Below the pieces are notes generated by a model, which saw nothing but the letters and a program-made list of their open reading frames with translations, was not told the DNA's origin and did not search any database. Of a stretch of 12,901 bases of DNA, positions 6,193 through 12,901 are shown in pieces (the first letter of the stretch is position 1; the number at the start of each line of letters is the position of its first letter). The stretch comes from Prevotella sp. (GTDB lineage Bacteria > Bacteroidota > Bacteroidia > Bacteroidales > Bacteroidaceae). The translations under genes were made by a program, and so were the position numbers. The DNA is taken from positions 1 through 12,901 of the forward strand of contig JAEEZP010000146.1 in NCBI GenBank assembly GCA_016291915.1. The letters are read 5' to 3'.

Positions 6193-7542
6193 CTATGCAT
6201 TTTCTTTACGTAACATATCCAATCCATTACGGATAATCTTCTGCAACTCTAACTTAGAGGAATCCACGAACTCTGCCAGGGCAAAATCTTCAGGAGCAAT
6301 CTCATAAATGCCTAAAGCCTCCATCTGGTCGATATCATTGGCGATAATGGCTTTCACGAGATACTCACCCATGATATCCATCGGCAACACCTTATCATAT
6401 TCTCCACTCATGATCATATGACGCTCACCACCTTTGATACGGGCATCAAGCTTGTAGGCTTTTTTCGGCTGTAACCAGGAGAAATAACTACGGTTGGTAG
6501 AGAAATCGTTCACACGTGGCATGATCCATCCCAACAGTTCATCAACATCATCACCCTCAGGGATAACGGTGATCTCAGAAGTGTGGGCACCTACTACATC
6601 ATCCATCGTACATGGTTTGCCGGTGAGCACATTGCCATTGATAATACGTACATGGCTATCAGCTTTCAACTGACCATCCAACACATTATTAATCTTCTCT
6701 CCTATCATCACATCCGCATAGGCAGGGTTATTCACCTCACTACCCACAATGGCGATAGTACGACAGAGATTTACCTTACCGGTGTTGAAAAGACGTCCGA
6801 TAAAGATCACAGCAGAGGGATCTACTGTCCATACTACCTCACCCTTGTTGACAGGGGCAATGTGATTGATCTGTACACCTACATTACCAGCAGGACACGG
6901 TCCATCAAAGATGTTGATTTCCACATCCTTAGCTGCAGTGAGAGCAAGAGCCGACTGCTTACTGCCAATGCCCAGATAGGTCTTGGCAATCTTTGACAAC
7001 GCTGTTAGTCCGCTTTGAAAATCGCGCTCATTACCCTCCAACTCGTATTCGAAGTCGGCAGCCAATGGCTTGTCGCGTAAAGCACTGATAAAGATAGCAC
7101 GGGGCATCACAGTGGGATTGGTGGATACAGCATACGGCAGTTGGTCGATGAAACCGAAGATTCCTGCCTCCAGCAAAGCATTGATGACAGCTGGTCCATC
7201 TAAGGTTCGAGGATCTTTCTGTCCATAGTCAACAAACTGTTGAACATCATCCTTTAACACCTTAACGCACAGCAGTTTTCTTCGTTCGCCGCGCACTACA
7301 GCAGAAACCTTTCCACTGACAGGCGATGCAAACTTAACCTCGGGATAGTTCTTGTTAACAAACAAGGCATCCCCGGCCTTGACATAATCACCCTCTTTGA
7401 CAACGATCTTTGGCGTTACACCTAAGAAGGATTCCGGTGTTAAGGCAATCTCACTGCCACCTTTAACAGGAATCTTTTCTTTCTTCGGTTTGCCAACAAG
7501 GTTAATGTCTAAGCCCTTTCGTAACTTAATTACATTTGCCAT
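6193..7542 (-). CDS. nqrA: NqrA, peripheral subunit of Na+-NQR
   Basis: Cytoplasmic subunit of Na+-NQR, first gene of the six-gene operon. From ATG at 7542 it gives 449 residues, the usual family length, beginning MANVIKLRKGLDINLVGKP. Family signatures are the N-terminal barrel-sandwich region with GVTPKIVVKEGDYVKAGDAL (41-60) and SPVSGKV (73-79). They continue with FDGPCPAGNVGVQINHIAP (212-230), GERHMIMSGEYDKVLPMDI (372-390) and the C-terminal LELQKIIRNGLDMLRK. The open frame continues 83 codons further upstream to an ATG at 7791. That extension is AT-driven, unlike NqrA, and overlaps the divergent tamB gene, so it was rejected. No clear Shine-Dalgarno precedes the chosen start, unlike nqrC to nqrF. 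Confidence 0.96.
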   Translation of the reverse strand: MANVIKLRKGLDINLVGKPKKEKIPVKGGSEIALTPESFLGVTPKIVVKEGDYVKAGDALFVNKNYPEVKFASPVSGKVSAVVRGERRKLLCVKVLKDDVQQFVDYGQKDPRTLDGPAVINALLEAGIFGFIDQLPYAVSTNPTVMPRAIFISALRDKPLAADFEYELEGNERDFQSGLTALSKIAKTYLGIGSKQSALALTAAKDVEINIFDGPCPAGNVGVQINHIAPVNKGEVVWTVDPSAVIFIGRLFNTGKVNLCRTIAIVGSEVNNPAYADVMIGEKINNVLDGQLKADSHVRIINGNVLTGKPCTMDDVVGAHTSEITVIPEGDDVDELLGWIMPRVNDFSTNRSYFSWLQPKKAYKLDARIKGGERHMIMSGEYDKVLPMDIMGEYLVKAIIANDIDQMEALGIYEIAPEDFALAEFVDSSKLELQKIIRNGLDMLRKENA

Positions 7543-7590
7543 AGCATAACTATTATAATAAATTTGGTTATATATGCATTTCTTAATTTG

Positions 7591-7598
7591 CAAAGATA
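7591..7598 (-). promoter_or_regulatory. Candidate nqr operon promoter, -7 box TATCTTTG
   Basis: TATCTTTG on the minus strand matches TAnnTTTG exactly and would give a leader of about 44 nt before the nqrA ATG. The -33 region carries no clear TTG. Confidence 0.6.
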
Positions 7599-7672
7599 GA
7601 AAAATATATCTAAAAAACATGTTATTGGAATAAAAAATATTTGAAAATATCTGTTGTTTTCTCTTTTTAATG

Positions 7673-7680
7673 TATTTTTG
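7673..7680 (+). promoter_or_regulatory. Candidate tamB promoter, -7 box TATTTTTG
   Basis: TATTTTTG matches TAnnTTTG and has a CTGTTG sequence 16-20 bp upstream as a possible -33 element. Transcription would begin about 10 nt before the tamB ATG, leaving almost no 5' leader. Confidence 0.6.
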
Positions 7681-7695
7681 TAGCAAATTTGAGAA

Positions 7696-10600
7696 ATGAG
7701 AACTGTTAAACATATTATTACGGGTGTGATATGGGCTATAGTGGGCTTGTATCTCCTGGCTGTTGTCCTTGTACAACTGCCACCGGTACAACGTTTTCTC
7801 GGTTCTCAGGTAGCTCAGGTTGTAGGCAACAAACTCAACACAGAGGTACAGGTAAAGAAAGTCAATTTAGGTCTCCTCAACCGTATCATCATCGATGATG
7901 TGCTGATCTATGATCAGTCGAAGAAACCCATGCTGAAAGCTTCAAGAGCATCGGTGAAACTATCCTTGTATGACCTGCTGTATAAGAAAAAAGTGTCCAT
8001 TTCATCGGCACAACTTTTCGGCATGCAAGCTGATTTGTACAAGAAAGACGCACAGTCTCCCACGAATTTTCAGTTTGCATTGGATGCTTTGGCATCGAAA
8101 GACAGTGTGAAAAAAGCCTCTCCGGAGGTTTCTATCAACTCATTGGTGATAAGACATGGTAATATCAATTATGACCGATGGGATATCCCCAATACCGACA
8201 GAAAATTCTCCACTGATCATCTTCATCTGAGAGACATCAGTATGCATGCTTTGATACCGTCGTTGAATGATGATGGCTTGGATCTGATCATGAAAAAGCT
8301 GGCGATGAAAGAAGAGGTGTCCGGTACTGTCATTAAATCTCTTGCTTTCAAATTAAACCGGTCCAATGAGAAGATTCTTCTGAGCAATCTGTCATTAGAG
8401 TTGCCGAACACGGCATTGAATGTCGATTCTTTGGTATTGACGAATCCCAATAAAGAGGAAAAATTCAATTTTCAGCAGTTTGGGTTAAAAGGAAAAATTT
8501 CCGACTCTAAAGTATTGTTAAGCGATCTGTCTGGGTTCCTCCCTGCCCTATCCTCATTTTCACAACCTCTTCATCTGAATACCTCTTTTGAAGGCAGTAA
8601 TAATATCTTGAATGTCAACACATTGAATATTCATTCCGGTGATGAGTTGGCAGTTGTGGCAGACGGAACGCTCACCCACTGGCTCCAGCATCCTGCATTA
8701 GAGGTGCATTTTGATCAGATGAAGGTGAATGGAAGTATGCTCCAGTCGTTGGCAGTCAATCCACGTTCCGACAATTCGATATTCCAGACACTCAGTCGGT
8801 TTGGAGATATCCAATATTCAGGAAATATGCGTTTGTCTGACCGACAGTATGCTCTGAACGGGAACCTCACAACATCTGTCGGGAATGCAACGGTAGATGC
8901 TGTGAAGAAGCATCAACAGTTTTCGGCACAACTACAGACTGACAACCTTGACTTGGGAAAGATCATTGCCGATAATCGTTTGGGAACCCTCAGTGCAGAC
9001 GTTGAAGTGTCTGGCTTGTTGCCGGCAAACAATAATTCTCTTTTCCATCCTCAGACATTACTGACAGTGAAAGGAGATATTCCTCATTTGGATTTCCAGA
9101 ACTATACCTATAAAAATATTAATGTTGACGGTACGTTCCAGAATAAAGTCTTCGACGGTGTGCTGATGATGGACGATTCCAATGGTATGCTGCATTTAGA
9201 TGGCATTGTGGGAATTAATGGGAAGATGATCGATGGTAAGATGAATCTTACTTTGCAGAATTTCAATCCCCATGCCATGAAGATCACCGGTGATTGGGAG
9301 AATACTACCTTTAACGCGAACATGGAGGCTGATGTGAAAGGAAGCAGTCTGAATGATATGACAGGAAACATCCTGATAGATGATTTCTCTTTCTTCTCAC
9401 CCGAGCAACAGTATGAACTGAAACAATTATCACTGGTGTCTGAGGAGACAGCGTCGGGCAGACAACTGGTGGTGAACAGTGATTTCGGTTCACTGAAAGT
9501 AAACGGACGATACGATTATTCTACTGTCGTAAACAGTGTGATGAACATGTTGGCAGACCGCATCCCTACCCTGCCCGGCATCATCAAACGACAGCCCAAA
9601 ACAGGTAAATCGTATAACAATGCCTTTACCCTGCAGTCGACTATCAATAAAACCGACTGGCTACAAGCATTTACGGGATTACCAGTCAGTCTGCATGCCC
9701 CCATGAAAATGAATGCCATGGTGGATGATGTGAACAATCAGTTGCAGTTGAACCTCTCTTTACCCAACTTCAGTTATAATGGCAATAACTATCAGGCATT
9801 CTCACTGAAGGCAGATACTGATGAGGACAAGAATATCAATTTCCGTGTGAAGGGTAAGAAAGTGATGGACAATAAAGAGATGATGGACATCGGATTGGAG
9901 GCCCTTGCCGGCAATAATAGTCTGGAGAGTGTGTTGACATGGGAAGGTGACGGTCAATGGCATATGAAAGGTAATCTGCGTAGCAGTACGGATTTCTTCA
10001 AGACTCCCGAAGGAAAGCAGGCAGCTCATATGCGCGTACATCACTCAGATATACTTATCAATGATACGATATGGCGTGTACAACCTTCTGATATCGTTTA
10101 CTGTGATAACGATCTGACTGTCGACTATTTTGCCGTGGAGCATCAAGACCAGCATATCATCGTCTATGGCAAGGCTGACAAAAATCCTGATGACTCACTG
10201 GTGGTTGACCTGAAAGGAGTAGATGTGAGATATATCCTTGATCTGGTGAACTTCCATTCTGTAACCTTCGACGGTAAAGCTACCGGAAAGGCTCTCATCC
10301 GTTCTGCATTCAGCAATTTCCAAGCAGATGCTGATTTACGCGTTGATGATTTCCGATTCCAGGAAGGTAGAATGGGTACACTGTTTGCCAAGACTTCCTG
10401 GAACACCCAAGAGAAACAGATAGATATCGATGCTCATGCGGATGATGATAACCATGCTCAGACAATCATCAAAGGATATGTGTCGCCGTCGAAGAATTAT
10501 ATCGACTTGAATATAGATGCCAACAATACCCGTGGTGAGTTCCTGAAAAGCTTCTGTGGAAGTTTTATGGATAACATCAATCTTCGATGTAGCGGAAGCC

Positions 10601-12132
10601 TGAATCTATTTGGAGATCTGAAACTTATCAATCTGACGGGTATGGTGGTTGCCGATGGAGATCTGGACATCAAGACACTCAATACGCACTATTGGTTACG
10701 GGGGGATACCATCCGGCTGATACCCAATGAGATTATCTTCCATCAAGATACATTATACGATCGTCACAATAATATTGGCATCATCAACGGAGCGTTACAC
10801 CATATTTATCTAACACGTTTGACATACGATCTGGATATCAATGCTCAGAATCTGCTCTGTTATGATTTCCATGATTATGGTGATGATACATTCTTTGGAA
10901 CAGTATATGGAACAGGTGACTGTGCCATCAAAGGAAGGAACGGAAGAATAGACTTCGATATCAATGTAACGCCGGAAAAAGGCAGTTTCATCGAGTATAA
11001 TGCGGCCAGTCCGGATGCTATCACCGATCAGGGATTTATCACATGGCGTGACCGTCAGGCCATGGATTCTGTTGAAAATGAAGAACTCGCACGTCCCATT
11101 GTCATTGATGATGACGTGTCGGATATTCATCTCAACTTCCTGATTAATGCGAACCCCAATGCTACCCTGAGATTGCTGATGGACCGCCAGAGTGGTGATT
11201 ATATTGCCTTGAATGGCAACGGGGCTATTCGTGCCTCTTATTATAACAAAGGCTCTTTCAATATGTTCGGTACTTATATGGTTGACCATGGGGTGTACAA
11301 ACTGACCATACAGAATGTCATCAAGAAAGATTTCCAGTTCCAGGATGGCAGTTCTATCGTCTTCGGTGGTGATCCTTATGAGGCAGCACTTGACCTGAAG
11401 GCATTGTATACTATCAATGGTGTATCGTTGAGTGACCTGCAGTTAGGGCGTTCGTTTACCTCGAATAATGTCCGTGTCGACTGTATGATGAATATCGGAG
11501 GTACAGCTTCTGCCCCACGGGTAGATTTCGACTTAGACATGCCGACGGTAAGTGCTGACGCCAACCAGATGATCCGTTCACTGATTAACAGCGAGGAAGA
11601 AATGAATCAACAAGTGATATACCTCCTTTCCATCGGACGTTTCTACAATCAGCAAGAGAATAATGCTGGAGAAAACAATTCACAGAGTCAGACATCCCTT
11701 GCCATGCAGTCGTTACTCAGTGGTACTATCAGTCAACAGATCAGTAATGTGCTCAGTAATTTCGTCAATTCCAACAACTGGAATTTTGGGGCAAATATCT
11801 CTACAGGTGACGAAGGTTTCAACAATGCCGAGTATGAAGGACTGCTTTCAGGACGTTTGCTGAACAACAGACTGTTGATTAACGGCCAGTTCGGATATCG
11901 CGACAATGCCAATGCCACCACTTCTTTTATTGGAGATTTCGATATCCGTTATCTCCTTTTCCCCAACGGTAATCTCGCCATCAAGGTATATAATCAGACG
12001 AATGACCGGTACTTTACCAAAAACAGTCTGAACACACAGGGTATAGGATTGATTTTGAAGAAGGATTTCAATAATTGGCGTGATCTTTTCGGTATAGTGA
12101 GAAAAAAAGAATCCGAAGAGAAGGAAAAATAA
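7696..12132 (+). CDS. tamB: TamB-like (DUF490, AsmA-like repeat) envelope protein
   Basis: Very long bridge-like protein of the TamB/AsmA group, anchored in the inner membrane and spanning the periplasm. Known relatives work with an Omp85 partner in outer-membrane protein assembly or in phospholipid transport. The 1478 residues start with a signal anchor (about 8-28, IITGVIWAIVGLYLLAVVLV). A long beta-rich, repetitive region follows, with typical openings such as VQVKKVNLGLLNRIIIDDVL and many D/N-rich strands. The C-terminal DUF490 domain occupies roughly 1000-1470, with GVYKLTIQNVIKKDF, SSIVFGGDPYEA and LLSGRLLNNRLLINGQFGYRD. A Gln/Asn/Ser-rich stretch lies at about 1318-1377. The C-terminus is charged (KKESEEKEK). 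E. coli TamB is about 1260 residues; Bacteroidota versions are longer. The start is the first ATG of the frame, just after a -7 box. No Omp85 partner gene is in the window, so the exact role is inferred from family. Confidence 0.9.
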   Translation: MRTVKHIITGVIWAIVGLYLLAVVLVQLPPVQRFLGSQVAQVVGNKLNTEVQVKKVNLGLLNRIIIDDVLIYDQSKKPMLKASRASVKLSLYDLLYKKKVSISSAQLFGMQADLYKKDAQSPTNFQFALDALASKDSVKKASPEVSINSLVIRHGNINYDRWDIPNTDRKFSTDHLHLRDISMHALIPSLNDDGLDLIMKKLAMKEEVSGTVIKSLAFKLNRSNEKILLSNLSLELPNTALNVDSLVLTNPNKEEKFNFQQFGLKGKISDSKVLLSDLSGFLPALSSFSQPLHLNTSFEGSNNILNVNTLNIHSGDELAVVADGTLTHWLQHPALEVHFDQMKVNGSMLQSLAVNPRSDNSIFQTLSRFGDIQYSGNMRLSDRQYALNGNLTTSVGNATVDAVKKHQQFSAQLQTDNLDLGKIIADNRLGTLSADVEVSGLLPANNNSLFHPQTLLTVKGDIPHLDFQNYTYKNINVDGTFQNKVFDGVLMMDDSNGMLHLDGIVGINGKMIDGKMNLTLQNFNPHAMKITGDWENTTFNANMEADVKGSSLNDMTGNILIDDFSFFSPEQQYELKQLSLVSEETASGRQLVVNSDFGSLKVNGRYDYSTVVNSVMNMLADRIPTLPGIIKRQPKTGKSYNNAFTLQSTINKTDWLQAFTGLPVSLHAPMKMNAMVDDVNNQLQLNLSLPNFSYNGNNYQAFSLKADTDEDKNINFRVKGKKVMDNKEMMDIGLEALAGNNSLESVLTWEGDGQWHMKGNLRSSTDFFKTPEGKQAAHMRVHHSDILINDTIWRVQPSDIVYCDNDLTVDYFAVEHQDQHIIVYGKADKNPDDSLVVDLKGVDVRYILDLVNFHSVTFDGKATGKALIRSAFSNFQADADLRVDDFRFQEGRMGTLFAKTSWNTQEKQIDIDAHADDDNHAQTIIKGYVSPSKNYIDLNIDANNTRGEFLKSFCGSFMDNINLRCSGSLNLFGDLKLINLTGMVVADGDLDIKTLNTHYWLRGDTIRLIPNEIIFHQDTLYDRHNNIGIINGALHHIYLTRLTYDLDINAQNLLCYDFHDYGDDTFFGTVYGTGDCAIKGRNGRIDFDINVTPEKGSFIEYNAASPDAITDQGFITWRDRQAMDSVENEELARPIVIDDDVSDIHLNFLINANPNATLRLLMDRQSGDYIALNGNGAIRASYYNKGSFNMFGTYMVDHGVYKLTIQNVIKKDFQFQDGSSIVFGGDPYEAALDLKALYTINGVSLSDLQLGRSFTSNNVRVDCMMNIGGTASAPRVDFDLDMPTVSADANQMIRSLINSEEEMNQQVIYLLSIGRFYNQQENNAGENNSQSQTSLAMQSLLSGTISQQISNVLSNFVNSNNWNFGANISTGDEGFNNAEYEGLLSGRLLNNRLLINGQFGYRDNANATTSFIGDFDIRYLLFPNGNLAIKVYNQTNDRYFTKNSLNTQGIGLILKKDFNNWRDLFGIVRKKESEEKEK

Positions 12133-12195
12133 TTATTTTTCAATGATTTATCTAAAAAAGACAGTATAAAAATCTTTTATTTATTAAAATTTTTG
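12133..12195. other. Short AT-rich spacer after tamB
   Basis: The 160 bp between tamB and rpsA begin with AT-rich DNA holding only a weak A/T stem (AAAAGA at 12156-12161 with TCTTTT at 12173-12178). No convincing terminator for tamB is visible, so some readthrough into rpsA is possible. Confidence 0.4.
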
Positions 12196-12203
12196 TACCT
12201 TTG
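12196..12203 (+). promoter_or_regulatory. rpsA promoter, -7 box TACCTTTG
   Basis: TACCTTTG is an exact TAnnTTTG match in the context TTTTTGTACCTTTGCA, the form commonly seen at strong Bacteroidota promoters. It predicts a start near 12208 and a leader of about 85 nt. Confidence 0.75.
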
Positions 12204-12207
12204 CACC

Positions 12208-12292
12208 CGCTTTTATTCAAAAAGGGTAAAGCAAAGAGTTTATTCACATGTTTAATTTTTAATCAGGTACTGTGTACCACAATTTTTTATTT
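12208..12292 (+). promoter_or_regulatory. rpsA 5' leader with small hairpin
   Basis: A leader of about 85 nt separates the predicted start site from the rpsA ATG. It contains a perfect 5-bp hairpin, GGTAC-TGT-GTACC (12266-12278), and a four-codon reading frame ATG-TTT-AAT-TTT-TAA (12248-12262). The last bases before the ATG are T-rich and carry no Shine-Dalgarno. Ribosomal protein S1 is autoregulated through its leader in E. coli; a similar role here is only inference. Confidence 0.45.
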
Positions 12293-12901
12293 ATGTCAGA
12301 TTTTAAAAACGTGCAACCGCTTGAGGACTTCGATTGGGAACAATTTGAGAGTAACAGTAGTGCAGGTGTTAGTAAAGAGGAATTAACCAAGGCTTATGAT
12401 GAGACTTTGAATAAAGTTTCTGAGCATCAGGTTGTTGACGGTAAAGTTATTTCTGTTGACAAGAAAGAGGTTATCGTTAACATTGGTTACAAGAGCGATG
12501 GTATTATCCCCGCTTCTGAGTTCCGTTACAACCCAGACTTGAAAGTTGGTGACATCGTTGAAGTTTATGTTGAGAATCAGGAGGACAAGAAAGGTCAGCT
12601 TCTTCTTTCTCACAAGAAAGCTCGCATGAGCAAGAGTTGGGAGCGCGTTAATGCAGCTCTTGATAACGAAGAGGTTATCCAGGGTTACATCAAGTGTCGC
12701 ACTAAGGGTGGTATGATCGTTGACGTATTCGGTATCGAGGCCTTCTTGCCCGGTAGCCAGATTGATGTTCATCCTATCCGTGACTACGACGTGTTCGTAG
12801 GAAAGACAATGGAATTCAAGGTTGTGAAGATCAATCAGGAGTTCCGCAATGTTGTTGTTTCTCACAAGGCTCTCATTGAGGCTGAGTTAGAGCAGCAGAA
12901 G
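12293..12901 (+). CDS. rpsA: 30S ribosomal protein S1 (N-terminal part; runs off the right edge)
   Basis: RNA-binding protein of the small ribosomal subunit that helps mRNA bind. The 203 visible codons start MSDFKNVQPLEDFDWEQFE, an N-terminus typical of Bacteroidota S1. A first S1/OB domain lies at about 47-110 (DGKVISVDKKEVIVNIGYKSDGI... LLLSHKKA). A second lies at about 127-195 (VIQGYIKCRTKGGMIVDVFG... NVVVSHKAL). The full protein usually has about six such domains. Codon use is strongly biased (many GTT, AAG, GAG), as in highly expressed genes, which also creates a long meaningless antisense frame. Its own promoter lies about 90 bp upstream. The reading frame is open to the window edge. 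Confidence 0.96.
   Translation, partial: MSDFKNVQPLEDFDWEQFESNSSAGVSKEELTKAYDETLNKVSEHQVVDGKVISVDKKEVIVNIGYKSDGIIPASEFRYNPDLKVGDIVEVYVENQEDKKGQLLLSHKKARMSKSWERVNAALDNEEVIQGYIKCRTKGGMIVDVFGIEAFLPGSQIDVHPIRDYDVFVGKTMEFKVVKINQEFRNVVVSHKALIEAELEQQK

Larger units (their letters stand above)
7543..7695. promoter_or_regulatory. Divergent promoter region between nqrA and tamB
   Basis: This 153-bp, very AT-rich gap must hold the promoters of both the nqr operon and tamB. Minus- and plus-strand -7 boxes are visible (listed separately), about 75 bp apart. A short palindrome TATTATAATA sits at 7551-7560, but it is too AT-rich to call an operator. Confidence 0.7.

Noticed and set aside
7551..7560. Palindrome TATTATAATA as an operator
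   Set aside because: A ten-base AT-only palindrome is expected by chance in this AT-rich gap.
7543..7791. 83-codon N-terminal extension of nqrA starting at ATG 7791
   Set aside because: The extension is low-complexity (N, I, Y, K, F from AT-rich DNA), unlike any NqrA, covers the promoter region and overlaps the start of the divergent tamB. The ATG at 7542 gives the usual family length.
10810..11289. 159-codon open frame on the minus strand
   Set aside because: Antisense to the continuous tamB frame, with no family resemblance and no promoter.
12156..12178. Possible tamB terminator hairpin
   Set aside because: The stem is only about six A/T-rich pairs with a single G-C and no clean T tract, too weak to call.
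12383..12865. 160-codon open frame on the minus strand
   Set aside because: It lies entirely antisense to rpsA and arises from that gene's strong codon bias; its translation shows no recognisable domain.

Overview
The window looks like an ordinary core-genome segment of a Bacteroidota bacterium, most likely a Prevotella-type member of the Bacteroidales. This is inferred from three things. Four intergenic sites match the Bacteroidota -7 promoter consensus TAnnTTTG. The long TamB-type protein is of the Bacteroidota kind. The UvrA, Nqr and S1 proteins resemble the versions I know from that phylum. I see no mobile element, CRISPR array, tRNA, rRNA or phage gene.

Layout from left to right. Positions 1-1433 (minus) hold the N-terminal 477 codons of uvrA, which runs off the left edge. 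Positions 1434-1803 are a 370-bp AT-rich gap with candidate uvrA promoters, an intrinsic terminator for the operon to its right, and seven tandem 7-bp units of plant-telomere type (TTTAGGG/TTTAGAG family) beginning 7 bp after the nqrF stop. Positions 1804-7542 (minus) carry a complete nqrABCDEF operon for the sodium-pumping NADH:quinone oxidoreductase. Its genes are 2-17 bp apart, and nqrC, D, E and F each have a clear Shine-Dalgarno sequence. Positions 7543-7695 are a divergent promoter region. Positions 7696-12132 (plus) encode a 1478-residue TamB/DUF490 envelope protein. Positions 12133-12292 hold the promoter and leader of rpsA, whose first 203 codons (two S1 domains) run off the right edge.

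The six Nqr subunits form one membrane complex. NqrF oxidises NADH through FAD and a [2Fe-2S] cluster. Electrons then pass through the intramembrane NqrD/NqrE iron-sulfur site and the covalent FMNs of NqrC and NqrB to quinone, and sodium is exported. All the cofactor ligands I looked for are present. The FMN threonine motif in NqrB is a variant (DAFTAAT). The maturation genes apbE and nqrM are not on the downstream side of the operon.

I did not find a convincing new system. The most unusual element is the telomere-like heptamer array after nqrF. Weaker points of interest are the Shine-Dalgarno use in the nqr operon, the long unexplained stretch upstream of uvrA, and the rpsA leader.
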